This document shows positions 26,562-35,566 of a stretch of 64,000 nucleotides of DNA, piece by piece. The translations under genes and the position numbers were made by a program. The number at the start of each line of letters is the position of its first letter. The first letter of the stretch is position 1. The stretch covers positions 62,001 through 126,000 of the forward strand of contig NZ_QDDR01000011.1 of NCBI RefSeq assembly GCF_003075525.1, written 5' to 3'. The notes below the pieces were generated by a model. The model was not told the origin of the DNA and did not search any database. It was given only the letters and a program-made list of their open reading frames with translations. The stretch is from Pararhodobacter aggregans. Its GTDB lineage: Bacteria > Pseudomonadota > Alphaproteobacteria > Rhodobacterales > Rhodobacteraceae.

Positions 26562-27011
26562 TCAGTCCCGAGGCATGATCCCCAGGGCCAGCGCGGCCCG
26601 GACCGCCGCGGGCGGACAGGGCTGGGGCCAGGTGACGACGGGCTGGCCACTCTGCCCCTCGACCCTGGTTTCCAGCCGGAGCGCGCCGTCCTCGGTGCTG
26701 GCGCTGGTGCTGTGGCGGCTGGCCTCCGGCCCCGCGCCATTGTCGACCCAGCCCTCGCAGGTCCAGGCATCGGCGCCGTCCGGGACACAGGTCATCGCCG
26801 AATCCTGCCAGAGCGCCCCGCCCTCGCCCGGCAGGTAGCTCAGGCTGCCGCCGTCGCTCAGCACCAGCGAGAAACCGGTGACACAGAGCGCGGCAAGCTC
26901 GGCCTCGGGCAGGGTCGGCTGGCCGGGGAAGGACCAGAACCCGGGCTGAAGCTGGGCGACGGCGGGGAGCGGGAGAAGGAAGGCGGCGGCGAGGAGGAGG
27001 GGCTGGCGCAT
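26562..27011 (-). CDS. Small secreted protein of unknown function
   Basis: This 149-residue protein has a clear signal peptide (MRQPLLLAAAFLLPLPAVAQ). The mature part has four cysteines (LCVTGF, TCVPDG, TCEGW, PCPPA), probably paired by disulfides, and no motif I can name with confidence. The layout of a short exported domain starting QPGFWSF slightly resembles DUF3617 proteins (which begin with GxW), but that is only a suggestion. It is the last gene before the AT-richer stretch. Confidence 0.6.
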   Translation of the reverse strand: MRQPLLLAAAFLLPLPAVAQLQPGFWSFPGQPTLPEAELAALCVTGFSLVLSDGGSLSYLPGEGGALWQDSAMTCVPDGADAWTCEGWVDNGAGPEASRHSTSASTEDGALRLETRVEGQSGQPVVTWPQPCPPAAVRAALALGIMPRD

Positions 27012-27762
27012 GGGGGGTCTCCGCGATGGGGTGGAGTGAGGGTGCCTGAGGGAGGTGGGGGGTGTCTAGGTGGGAGTTTTTTTGGGGCAGAAGCGACCAT
27101 GGGCGGGTAACGGAAGTTTGCCGCGCCCGGCCCCTAGGTCTGGTCTGCGCAGATGAATCCCACACGGGACATGTGAAAAAGGGCCGGTCGGGACTCGTTC
27201 TCGTGTCATAGCCAGAACATGACGCGAGAACGCGCCCTGACCCTAGCGAGCCGGATCATGGTCAATGCACGGTGACCTTTCGGCCCCTGGAGCAAAAAAG
27301 CTATTTGCTGCGCCTGCTCTGATTGCTAGCGTCAAGCCGTAGTGCGTTTCACCGCTTGGGGTACAGGCTATGGTTTGGTTCGGAACCTGGACGGAGGTAG
27401 AACTCAGGTGCCGGTATGCGCGAATTCAGGTCGCCCAAGCGACTAGCCGGCTCAAGTGAGCAAGCATGAGCCGTGAGTTGAAGAACAGCGCCCAGGTCAG
27501 TTTAGGAGTCACTCTCGGTGCTATCCGTCTACTCAGGTGGCGTCCCAAATGGGAAAAGGGAGCGCATCCGGCGCTCTCTGTTGGCTCTGTCGCTTGGGCG
27601 GCGGTACAACGGTTTTTCGTAAACCAAAAAATTGATGGTGCCCCGCTTTGGGCCGAATTGCCCTACGAAGGATCCGACCTAGTAGACCAGACTACCTGAG
27701 CGTTTGCTGCGCAATCCTCCAAGAGAATTTTTCCTGGCAGCGTGAATACATGGAAGGCCAAA
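27012..27762. other. Left part of an AT-richer, gene-poor region
   Basis: These 751 bases have visibly lower GC than the rest of the window and no gene that I can support. An open frame at 27466-27699 (77 codons) has no ribosome site and no recognisable feature. A 14-bp near-perfect inverted repeat stands at 27196-27232. No tRNA, integrase or IS element was seen to explain the change in composition. Confidence 0.55.
27196..27232. repeat. Inverted repeat, 14-bp arms
   Basis: CGTTCTCGTGTCAT and ATGACGCGAGAACG form arms with a single G-T type mismatch around the 9-nt spacer AGCCAGAAC. There is no T run. It could be an operator or a structured RNA element at the left side of the AT-richer region. 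Confidence 0.5.
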
Positions 27763-28452
27763 ATGAAGCGCATGATAAGAAGAACTCGGAAAGAAGGCCG
27801 CCCCATCCTCACAATGCTGTTGCTGGTTGCAACCGCGACCTTGTTGCCTTCGGAAGGAAGTGCTTGGGAAGCTGATGCAGCGGGATGTACTTCTGATGTG
27901 GGTCTTCTTGAGTATGAAGTTGATTCATCAGCGGTTCCGAATCCTTGCTCATATCTTGGATACTACTTTGCCTGGGCAAGCTGGGGAAAGGCGTTCACAG
28001 ATGTTCACCCCCCAACATTCACCCCAGACCTTGAATCATGGACAAACAACCACAATCCTGAAGAAGTCTCTGCATATTTCAATGGAAAGCTATATCTAAT
28101 TCGAGCACATCAGCGCGATGGCGGCTCTCCCTCCTATAATTCTCTGCCCGATGAAAGCCCGGAAGGACTGATTTCGTACCTGCTGGTGGCTGCGCATTTG
28201 CTGGAAATTTCGGGGAACAACAAGGCCCCTTTCTATAATGGGTTTCTTTTGCAGGCATTCGCATCGTTAGAGTCGGTTCGATTTGAAGAAGCGGCAAGGT
28301 CTCTTTCAGCCGTTGCCATCGACTTGAGCGCCCAAACCGGCATCAGGAGGCTCTCTGACTTTGCCTGTTTTGTGGCAAGTGACCTCCCATCTGTAAGCGT
28401 CGATGAAATTCTAAGCTCAAACTTCTATCTTTCGTGCACAGGACTGCGATAA
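27763..28452 (+). CDS. Unrecognised secreted protein in AT-richer region
   Basis: I do not recognise this 229-residue protein. The ATG at 27763 is preceded by GGAAGG with good spacing. The N-terminus is basic (MKRMIRRTRKEGR) followed by a hydrophobic core and SEGSA, a plausible signal peptide ending near residue 34. The mature part has four cysteines (GCTSD, NPCSY, FACFV, LSCTG), suitable for two disulfides, and an aromatic-rich segment YYFAWASWGK. Codon choice is AT-rich (many TCT, AAT, GAA, TAT), unlike its neighbours, which suggests recent transfer. Confidence 0.6.
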   Translation: MKRMIRRTRKEGRPILTMLLLVATATLLPSEGSAWEADAAGCTSDVGLLEYEVDSSAVPNPCSYLGYYFAWASWGKAFTDVHPPTFTPDLESWTNNHNPEEVSAYFNGKLYLIRAHQRDGGSPSYNSLPDESPEGLISYLLVAAHLLEISGNNKAPFYNGFLLQAFASLESVRFEEAARSLSAVAIDLSAQTGIRRLSDFACFVASDLPSVSVDEILSSNFYLSCTGLR

Positions 28453-29608
28453 ATGTCACAGTGCAGTTGAACAAATGACAGTCTCCGTGACGGGAAGACG
28501 GACGGGTTCCACCCCGCCCGTTTGAGTTACGACAGAAGTCCAACGCGGAAAAGTTTACGAGCCGCCTCCAGGTTATGCGCCTTTGAGTGACGGTGGGTAG
28601 CGTTTGCACCAGTGAGGAAGTGCGAGTTCTCGAGGCCATAGTCGGCGCGCGCCCCAGGCGAAGGTCCCTTCGCATTGATTGGACGAAGGCAAGGGTGAGA
28701 CGCGCTGTAATAGTGGTTCGGTCAATTCGAGAGCGTCGGCCGCTTGCGTGCGACGGAGGCAGCTGGCGCCCGATGACGGCCAAGCTAGACTTAGTTTCGC
28801 AGGTCTTTGCCCCTCCTGAAACGAAACAAATCTTTGCGACACCCGCACAGGTCGATAACGCCCATCCTAAGTACGACACGGGCCCGATATTTTTTTGACA
28901 GGTGCGTGTGGTCGACGAGATACCCGAAGAAACGGCTCTTCTAGGATGATTTTGTCAACTCTTGACAGTACCAGCTTCTGTGCGAAGGGATAGTTCTTTG
29001 GCAAGAAATTTCTGCAAATCGATTATTGTGCAAGTCTATTTCTCGTGCTTCTCAATCGGGTTGAGTGGCCAGAATTTTGGGGACTCATATTTTAGGTAGC
29101 CAACGCCTCAAGATCTCTTTGGCGTTAGGTTTCTCACTGAAAACTCGTGATTCACCTCAATTAGTATCGTCGCTCTTTGCGCATGCCCACTTCTTATTTT
29201 AAGATCGAATCTGGTGATTTCAGACAATGCCTCAAAGATCACATCCAGGAAACGGCAGCATCGGCGGCCTGACCAGCAATGTTGACATAAGCCCTGCCGC
29301 GTTCTCGTTTGGCGTGATATTCCATGAGGGGAATCTATGCTCTGTCCAATCCCACGGTGCTACGTTTGGTTTGAACCTTCCTGTTGAAGTGTCGATGGCC
29401 TACGCTCACAACTTCACGTCTCTGCGCATTGCTGCCACTACTTGCAGCCAGCGCTGCACGGGACTGCGGATGGCCGGTTTGATGAGGCTGCGCCGTCGCG
29501 GGGCCAGCTTGGCGACTGTCCGCTCAGGGCCGAACACCCTCCCCCTTCCCTTCCCCCATATCAGGTGCTCATATACCCCCGACCAGACCACCGGAGGGGG
29601 AGCCCGTC
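28453..29608. other. Right part of the AT-richer, gene-poor region
   Basis: These 1156 bases between the unrecognised secreted gene and the MetE-like gene hold no gene I can support. Open frames at 28587-28898, 28343-28879 and 29227-29700 lack ribosome sites, have shuffled composition and resemble nothing I know. A weak terminator-like repeat (ACGGACGGG ... CCCGCCCGTTT, 28498-28524) follows the secreted gene. Composition returns to high GC at about 29450. Decayed mobile DNA is a possible explanation. Confidence 0.5.
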
Positions 29609-30730
29609 ATGACCATTGCCACCACCCATGTGGGGAGCCTGCCGCGGGGGGAAAAGCTCTCGGCTTTGCTGATCGCCAAGGACAAGCACGAGGCCTATGA
29701 TCCGGCCGAGTTCGAGGCCACCGTCGAGGCCGCCATTGTCGAGGCGATCCGGCGCCAGCGCGAGGCGGGGGTGAGCATCGTCTCGGATGGCGAGCTCGGC
29801 AAGGTCGGCTATTCGACCTATATGCAGGAGCGCCTCTCGGGCTTCGGCGGCCATATCGACCGGAAGCCCGCCAAGGACATGGCCGCCCACCCCGCGCTGG
29901 CCAAGAAGCTGAGCGCGATCATGGGCAGCCAGGAATTCACCCGGGCCTCCTGCATCGGCGAGGTCAAGCTGGTCAATCTGCAGCCCGCGCTCGACGATAT
30001 CCGGCGCTTCAAGGAGGCGCTGGCGGCGCGGGGCGATACCGGGCGGGCCTTCATGAACGCGGCCTCGCCGGGGCTGATTACCGCCTTTCAGGTGAACAAG
30101 TATTACCCCAGCCATGAGGCCTATCTGGCCGACCTCGCCACCGCCATGCGGCCGGAATACGAGGCGATTCTGGACGCGGGCTTCGACATCCAGTTCGATT
30201 GCCCCGACCTCGCCATGTCGGCGCATACCGGCTATCAGGACCTGAGCCAGGACGAATTCGTCAAGGTGGCGGCGGCGAATGTCGAGGCGCTGAATGCGGC
30301 GACCGAGGGGCTGCCGAAGGACCGCATGCGGATGCATCTGTGCTGGGGCAATTACGAGGGGCCGCATGACCACGACATCCCGCTGGAGAAGGTGATCGAC
30401 GTGGTGCTGGGGGCCAATCCCTCGACCATCCTGTTCGAGAGCGCCAATCCCTGCCACGAGCATGAATGGACGGTCTGGCGGGATGCGAAGATCCCCGAGG
30501 ACAAGGTGCTGGCGCCGGGGGTCATCGACACCTGCTCGAATTACGTCGAACACCCGCAGCTGATCGCCCAGCGCCTGCAGCGGTTCATCGATATCGTGGG
30601 ACAGGATCGCGTCATCGCCTCGACCGATTGCGGCTTCGGCACTTTCGCGGGCTATGGCAAGATCGACCCCGAGGTGACGTGGAAGAAGCTCAGGAACCTG
30701 CGCGCGGGGGCGGATCTGGCCTCGGCGTGA
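29609..30730 (+). CDS. Cobalamin-independent methionine synthase II (MetE C-terminal-like) family protein
   Basis: This 373-residue protein corresponds to the catalytic C-terminal barrel of MetE only. It starts TTHVGSLPRGEKL, as MetE-like stand-alone proteins do, and keeps the zinc ligands: HLCWGNYEG with His and Cys, a Glu in LFESANPCHE and Cys in STDCGFGTF. Such short homologues transfer methyl groups from non-folate donors or degrade related thioethers rather than make methionine from methyl-tetrahydrofolate. Good GGAGGGGG ribosome site. It stands alone; repeat copy D follows. Confidence 0.85.
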   Translation: MTIATTHVGSLPRGEKLSALLIAKDKHEAYDPAEFEATVEAAIVEAIRRQREAGVSIVSDGELGKVGYSTYMQERLSGFGGHIDRKPAKDMAAHPALAKKLSAIMGSQEFTRASCIGEVKLVNLQPALDDIRRFKEALAARGDTGRAFMNAASPGLITAFQVNKYYPSHEAYLADLATAMRPEYEAILDAGFDIQFDCPDLAMSAHTGYQDLSQDEFVKVAAANVEALNAATEGLPKDRMRMHLCWGNYEGPHDHDIPLEKVIDVVLGANPSTILFESANPCHEHEWTVWRDAKIPEDKVLAPGVIDTCSNYVEHPQLIAQRLQRFIDIVGQDRVIASTDCGFGTFAGYGKIDPEVTWKKLRNLRAGADLASA

Positions 30731-30732
30731 CG

Positions 30733-30825
30733 GTGGGTGCGAGCACGCACCCTACGGGCGCTTGGGGGGCGCTGCCCCCCGGCCTGCGGCCTCCCCCCGG
30801 GATATTTGAGGAACAAAGAAGCGCG
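30733..30825. repeat. Modular GC-rich intergenic repeat, copy D (short form)
   Basis: Between the convergent MetE-like and guanine deaminase genes: GGTGGGTGCGAGCACGCACCC hairpin region (GGGTGCG / CGCACCC), then GGGGGGCGCTGCCCCCC, then a diverged core GGATATTTGAGGAACAAAGA (30800-30819). It is shorter than copies A, C and E. Confidence 0.65.
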
Positions 30826-30827
30826 GG

Positions 30828-32114
30828 TCAGGCGGGCTTCGACGCTTTCCCCGCGACATAGGTTTCCGCCACCACGCGGTCGTCGCCGAGGATCAGGAGG
30901 GCGAAGAGTTCGTCCTTGAGGTCGCGGGCGGCCTCCATCCTGAGCGCGAGGTCCGGGGTGGCATGGCTGTTCAGCACCACCAGATCGGCCTCGCTGCCCG
31001 GTTGCAGGGTGCCGATGCGGTCGGCGAGGCCCAGCACCTCGGCATTGCCCCGGGTGATCCACCAGAAGGCGGTGAAAGGGTCGAGGCTGCGTTTCTGCAG
31101 CTGGGCCACGGCATAGGCCGCGCCGCCGGTTCTGAGCATCGACCAGCTCATCCCGGCGCCGATGTCGGTGGCGATGGCCGAGGTGGCGCCGCGGGCCGCC
31201 AGCGCGGCCTCGTCGAAAAGTCCCGATCCCAGGAAGAAGTTCGAGGTCGGGCAATGGACCGCGTGCGAGCCGGTTTCGGCGATGCGGTCGCGCTCGGCCT
31301 CGGTCAGGTGGATGGCGTGACCCAAGAGCGCCTTCGGACCCAGCATGCCGTAGCGGTCGTAGATGTCGAGATAGCCCCTGGCCTCTGGGTAAAGCGCGCA
31401 GGCCAAGGCGATTTCGTCGGTGTTTTCCGACAGATGGGTCTGGACGTGGCACTCGGGATGCGCGGCGATCAGGGCCCCGGCCGCCTCCATCTGCGCGGGC
31501 GTCGAGGTGAGGGCGAAACGGGGCGAGATGGCATAGAGCGCGCGGCCCCTTCCATGCCAGCGGGCGATCAGCGCCGCGCTGTCGTCATGGGCGGTTTGCG
31601 GCGTGTCGAGCAGCGCTGCGGGCGCGTTGCGGTCCATCAGCACCTTGCCGCCCAGCATGCGCATCCCCCGCTTCTGGCCTTCGGCGAAATACGCCTCGAC
31701 CGAGGCGGGATGCACCGAGCAGAAGGCCGAGGCCGTGGTGGTACCGTTCCGGAGCAAGAGGTCGTAGAAGGCCGTCGCCATCCGCGCGGCATGGGCGGGA
31801 TCGGCGAAGGCTGTCTCGGCCGGGAAGGTATAGGTGTTCAGCCAATCCAAGAGCTGCGCGCCCCATGACGCGGTGATCTGGCCCTGCGGGAAATGGATAT
31901 GGGCGTCGATGAAACCGGCGGTGATCAGATGCGGGCGGTGGTCGGTCACGGCGATCCCCGCCGGGGCCTGCGCAAAATCGCCGACCCAGGCGATCAGCCC
32001 GTCGCGGACATGCACCGCGCCATCGTCGAAAAGCTCGAAGGCGGCGGTATCGCCGACCCCCTCGGGCCGCCGCAGGAAGCGCAGCACGCGCCCGCGCAAG
32101 ATGCGTTCATCCAT
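30828..32114 (-). CDS. guaD: Guanine deaminase
   Basis: This 428-residue enzyme hydrolyses guanine to xanthine and ammonia. It shows the guanine deaminase signature AGFIDAHIHFPQ with the first HxH, THLSENTDEI, LLGHAIHLTE, CPTSNFFLGSGLF and ATDIGAGMSWSMLRT with the catalytic Asp. Two ATG codons are 6 nt apart; the second (32114) has proper spacing from AAAGGAG, so it was chosen. It is divergent from a LysR regulator and may serve purine salvage together with the nucleoside importer elsewhere in the window. Confidence 0.92.
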   Translation of the reverse strand: MDERILRGRVLRFLRRPEGVGDTAAFELFDDGAVHVRDGLIAWVGDFAQAPAGIAVTDHRPHLITAGFIDAHIHFPQGQITASWGAQLLDWLNTYTFPAETAFADPAHAARMATAFYDLLLRNGTTTASAFCSVHPASVEAYFAEGQKRGMRMLGGKVLMDRNAPAALLDTPQTAHDDSAALIARWHGRGRALYAISPRFALTSTPAQMEAAGALIAAHPECHVQTHLSENTDEIALACALYPEARGYLDIYDRYGMLGPKALLGHAIHLTEAERDRIAETGSHAVHCPTSNFFLGSGLFDEAALAARGATSAIATDIGAGMSWSMLRTGGAAYAVAQLQKRSLDPFTAFWWITRGNAEVLGLADRIGTLQPGSEADLVVLNSHATPDLALRMEAARDLKDELFALLILGDDRVVAETYVAGKASKPA

Positions 32115-32138
32115 GTCCATGCTCCTTTGACCGGCGCC

Positions 32139-32160
32139 GCAGGATAGGGCCGCATCCTGC
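32139..32160. promoter_or_regulatory. Inverted repeat in the guaD leader
   Basis: GCAGGAT and ATCCTGC form a perfect 7-bp inverted repeat with an 8-nt centre, 25 bp before the guaD start and inside the guaD-LysR divergent region. It could be an operator half-site pair or a leader hairpin. Confidence 0.35.
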
Positions 32161-32273
32161 CACGACAATCCGGCAAAAGCGTTTGACTGTTTGGCGTGAG
32201 CGTTGAAAATCGCCGGGGAAACACCTGCTATTGTCAACGGAATGGGCGGATAGCACGGGAGGAACGCCAGCAA

Positions 32274-33176
32274 TTGCCCTATCTGGAAAGCCTCAAGGTC
32301 TTTGTGCGGGTGGTCGAGCTGGGCTCGATCACCTCGGGCGGGCGCGACCTGCGGCTGACGCCGGCCGTGGCCTCGAAGCGGATCAAGGAGCTGGAGGCGC
32401 GGCTGGGCACCCGGCTTTTGAACCGCACGACGCGCAAGCTGGTGCCGACCGAGGCGGGGCGGCTGTTCTATGAACATGTGCGGGGTGTCGTCGCCTCGCT
32501 GGAGGAGGCCGAAGCCTCGCTTGCCGGGTTCGAGGGGCGGCCGCGCGGCACGGTGCGGGTGACGGCGCCGCTGGGGGTCGGGCGGCGGCTGGTGGCGCCG
32601 CTCGTGCCGCGGTTTTGCGACCTCTTCCCCGAGGTCGACGTGCGGCTCAGGCTGTCGGACCGGCGGGTCGATCTGTTCGAGGAAGAGCTGGACGTGGCCT
32701 TCTTTCTGGGCACGCCGCCCGATTCCGCGCTGAAACTGCGCAAGGTGGCGGATTGCCCGCGGCTGTTGTGCGCCGCGCCGGAGTATCTGGCGCGCGAGGG
32801 CCTTCCCGAGGCGCCGGACGACCTGCTGGCGCATAATTGCCTGCTGCTGCGCTATCCCCGCTCGCCCGAATATTACTGGCAGCTGGAGACGCCCGAGGGG
32901 CTGGTCAAGCTGGAGGTGCGGGGCCGCTACGACGCCGACGAGGGCGATGTGCTGCTGAGCTGGGCGCTCGATGGCCGCGGCATCGTCATGAAGCCGCGGT
33001 TCGAGGTGGCGGGGCATCTGGCCTCGGGCCGGCTGGTCGAGGTACTGCCCCTGACCCCGCCGCCCCCGGCGATCCTGGGCTGCCTCTATCCGCACCGCAA
33101 GCTGCAGGACCCCAAGGTGCAGCGCTTCATCGACTTCCTGCTCAGGCACATGCGGCTGGCGCTGGAACACCCCTGA
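32274..33176 (+). CDS. LysR family transcriptional regulator, divergent from guaD
   Basis: This 300-residue protein has a LysR winged helix (VFVRVVELGSITSGGRDL, LGTRLLNRTTRKLVPTEAG) and effector-binding domain. The start is probably the TTG at 32274, placed 10 nt after GGGAGGA and yielding the usual LysR beginning (LPYLESLKVF); no ATG or GTG fits as well. Divergent placement to guaD makes it the likely regulator of that gene; the inducer would be a purine by inference. Confidence 0.85.
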   Translation: MPYLESLKVFVRVVELGSITSGGRDLRLTPAVASKRIKELEARLGTRLLNRTTRKLVPTEAGRLFYEHVRGVVASLEEAEASLAGFEGRPRGTVRVTAPLGVGRRLVAPLVPRFCDLFPEVDVRLRLSDRRVDLFEEELDVAFFLGTPPDSALKLRKVADCPRLLCAAPEYLAREGLPEAPDDLLAHNCLLLRYPRSPEYYWQLETPEGLVKLEVRGRYDADEGDVLLSWALDGRGIVMKPRFEVAGHLASGRLVEVLPLTPPPPAILGCLYPHRKLQDPKVQRFIDFLLRHMRLALEHP

Positions 33177-33183
33177 CGATCGG

Positions 33184-33212
33184 TTGACACCTTGTTTCCC
33201 GGTGCCCAACAA
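33184..33212 (+). promoter_or_regulatory. Possible promoter of the RTX-Hint gene
   Basis: TTGACA at 33184-33189 is a perfect -35 box, but the -10 region 17 bp downstream (CAACAA) is poor. It starts 8 bp after the LysR stop and lies about 90 bp before the RTX-Hint ATG. Confidence 0.35.
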
Positions 33213-33298
33213 TTGCCCCGTTTCCGGCCGAGAATTCGCACATTCCCCGCCTAGACCAGCGACCTACCGAGTATGCGTTCCCGCTGGAGATTGCCCCC

Positions 33299-35215
33299 AT
33301 GGCCAATACGCTCAACGACCTGATCCTCACCGATGTGGCGGGCTTCGCCCCGGGCGATACGCTGTCGCTGGGCAGCGGGTTGACCGGGATCACCGATTCC
33401 GCGGTGGCGACCGCCTGGGGCGACCCGTCACGGATCGCGGTGGGCGACAATTTCTACAGCGACCGGGGGATCGGCTCGATCACCGGCCTGTCGACGGTCA
33501 CCGCCGATGTCAGCTCCCTCGACGCGCTGGGCAACCCGGTGACCAGCCCGCAGACGCTGCTGGTCGTCTCGGTCACCGATTCGGTCAGCGGGCTGACCAG
33601 CCAGATGCTGCTGCCGCTCGATGCGGCGGGCGATCTGGTGCATATCACCCAGATCTCGATCACCGCGGTCGATACCACGCCCGGCATGACCGAAATCGCC
33701 TTCGCCGATCTGGCGCAGGACGACACCGTGACGCTGGCCAGCCCCGGCACGGTCGACGGTGCCGCGACGGGCGAGGTGATGAACACCGGTTATACCGATG
33801 GCGACGGCGACGCGATGGACGAAAGCGGAAACGCGATCGAGGCCAATGGCGGCGACGACACGGTCTATGGCGGCGCGGGCGATGACACGATTTCCGGCGG
33901 CGACGGCGCCGACTGGCTCTTCGGGCGCGAAGGCAATGACCTGCTGTCGGGCAATGCGGGCGACGATTCGCTCTGGGGCGATGCGGGCGACGACACGCTC
34001 TTCGGCAACGAGGGCGACGACAAGCTGATCGGCGGCGAGGGCAATGACCTCATCATCGGGGGTGAAGGCAACAACCTGATGTACGGCGACGATGCCTTCG
34101 GCGACACCGGCGGGCGCGAGCCGGGCGATGCGACCGAACCGGGCTATGGCAACGACACGCTGGTCATGGGCAATGGCGACGACACCGCTTACGGCGGCTC
34201 GGGCGACGATTCCTTCCGCGTCTTCGACGGCTTCGGCAATCATGTGATTGTCGGCGGCGAGACGGGCGAGACCGATGGCGACAAGATCGAAGCCACGCTG
34301 ATGACCGAAAGCACCACCGTCACCTATACCGGCGACGAAGAGGGCACGATGGCCTCGGGCGGCAATACCGCCAGCTTCACCGAGATCGAGCGCATCCAGC
34401 TGGGCTCGGGCGACGACCGGGCCGAGGTGCAGGCCTTCACCAACGGCTTCGTGCACGGCGGTTCGGGCTTCGACCAACTGGTGCTGCCCGATCCCCTGCC
34501 GGGCGAGACCCCGCCGCAGGTGACGATCACCGACGATATCGACAACGGCGACGGGACCCATTCCTACTCCGGCTACGTGATCTTCGACGACGGCTCGAAA
34601 CTGCAGTTCAAGAGCTTCGAAGAGATCATCTGCTTCACCCCCGGCACGCTGATCGACACCACCCGCGGCCGGGTCGCGGTCGAGGAATTGGTGGCCGGTG
34701 ACAAGGTGCTGACCCGCGACCATGGTTACCAGCCGCTGACCTGGACCGGGCGGCGCGACCTAACGATGGCCGATCTCGCCGGCAGCCCCGAGGTCGGGCC
34801 GGTGCGGATCGCCGCAGGCTCCCTCGGCCGCGGCCTGCCCGAGCGCGACCTCGTGGTCTCGCCCCGCCACCGGATGCTGGTCACCGGCGCCCGGGCCGAG
34901 CTGATGTTCGGCGAGCGCGAGGTGCTGGTCGCGGCGCAGGATCTGCTGGGCCTGCCGGGTGTCAACCGCGCCGGGCTGGAAGCCGTCAGCTACATCCACG
35001 TCATGTGCGAGCGCCACGAGATCATCCGCGCCGAAGGCTCCTGGACCGAAAGCTTCCAGCCCGCGGAAGCCGTGGTCGACGCGCTGGAGGACGGCACCCG
35101 GGCCGAGCTGCTGGCGCTCTTCCCGGCGCTCGCCACCGAAGCCGGCCGCGCCGGTTTCGCCGCCGCCCGCCCGGTCCTGTCCGGCGCCGAGGCCAAGACC
35201 CTCTTCGCCGCCTGA
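33299..35215 (+). CDS. RTX repeat protein with C-terminal Hint domain
   Basis: This 638-residue protein has three parts. Residues 1-175 form an unrecognised beta-rich region without signal peptide. Residues about 180-275 carry GGxGxD-type calcium-binding RTX nonapeptides (GGAGDDTISGGDGADWLFG and more), as in type I secreted proteins. From Cys445 (CFTPGTLIDTTRGRVAVEEL) to about 590 it is a Hint (hedgehog/intein) domain with ending block SYIHVMCERHEIIRAEG. In Rhodobacteraceae such RTX-Hint proteins are common and probably secreted; self-cleavage at the Cys is possible but not shown. A terminator follows. Confidence 0.88.
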   Translation: MANTLNDLILTDVAGFAPGDTLSLGSGLTGITDSAVATAWGDPSRIAVGDNFYSDRGIGSITGLSTVTADVSSLDALGNPVTSPQTLLVVSVTDSVSGLTSQMLLPLDAAGDLVHITQISITAVDTTPGMTEIAFADLAQDDTVTLASPGTVDGAATGEVMNTGYTDGDGDAMDESGNAIEANGGDDTVYGGAGDDTISGGDGADWLFGREGNDLLSGNAGDDSLWGDAGDDTLFGNEGDDKLIGGEGNDLIIGGEGNNLMYGDDAFGDTGGREPGDATEPGYGNDTLVMGNGDDTAYGGSGDDSFRVFDGFGNHVIVGGETGETDGDKIEATLMTESTTVTYTGDEEGTMASGGNTASFTEIERIQLGSGDDRAEVQAFTNGFVHGGSGFDQLVLPDPLPGETPPQVTITDDIDNGDGTHSYSGYVIFDDGSKLQFKSFEEIICFTPGTLIDTTRGRVAVEELVAGDKVLTRDHGYQPLTWTGRRDLTMADLAGSPEVGPVRIAAGSLGRGLPERDLVVSPRHRMLVTGARAELMFGEREVLVAAQDLLGLPGVNRAGLEAVSYIHVMCERHEIIRAEGSWTESFQPAEAVVDALEDGTRAELLALFPALATEAGRAGFAAARPVLSGAEAKTLFAA

Positions 35216-35240
35216 CCCCATCGAAGACCCGCCGACAACC

Positions 35241-35275
35241 AAGGGCCGCCCCTCAAAGGCGGCCCTTCCTCTTTC
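35241..35275 (+). terminator. Terminator after the RTX-Hint gene
   Basis: A perfect 10-bp stem AAGGGCCGCC / GGCGGCCCTT with a 7-nt loop is followed by CCTCTTT, 25 nt after the stop. Confidence 0.75.
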
Positions 35276-35283
35276 AGCCCAAG

Positions 35284-35555
35284 GCGGCGGGAGGCACGCT
35301 CCCACCCGCCCACCCCGCGCGCCTCCCGCCGCGGAGAGGGCAGCGCTTGGGGCGACCCCGGGGGCCTTCTGCCCCCGGACCCCCGAGGATATTTGCAGAA
35401 CGAAGATGAGGGTCAAGCGCCCTCTGTTCCCCATCTTTGTTCTGAAAATATCCTCGGGAGGATTTTCAAGGAGGGTGGAAAACCCTCCTTGAAGCAGGGG
35501 GTGCGGGGGGCGGCAGCCCCACGCCTCCGGTCGCCCGAGGCACGAGGGCGAAACC
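35284..35555. repeat. Modular GC-rich intergenic repeat, copy E (two modules in tandem)
   Basis: The first half (35284-35408) is the inverted form of the right module of copies A and C (GCGGCGGGAGGC / GCCTCCCGCCGC arms, then CCGGGGGCCTTCTGCCCCCGG) and ends in the core GAGGATATTTGC... at 35385-35408. The second half starts with an inverted core (35432-35455) and continues with the copy B module (AAGGAGGGTGGAAAACCCTCCTT hairpin region ... GAGGGCGAAACC). The two cores face each other over 23 unique bases. It lies between convergent genes. Confidence 0.8.
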
Positions 35556-35566
35556 CAGATAGGGCC

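Noticed and set aside
27466-27699. 77-codon frame in the AT-richer region
   Set aside because: No ribosome site, no motif, and no coding signal beyond being open.
28343-28898. Overlapping frames on opposite strands after the unknown secreted gene
   Set aside because: They exclude each other, lack ribosome sites and show no recognisable sequence; may be decayed DNA.
29227-29700. 157-codon frame overlapping the start of the MetE-like gene
   Set aside because: It runs into the MetE-like gene in another frame and has no features.
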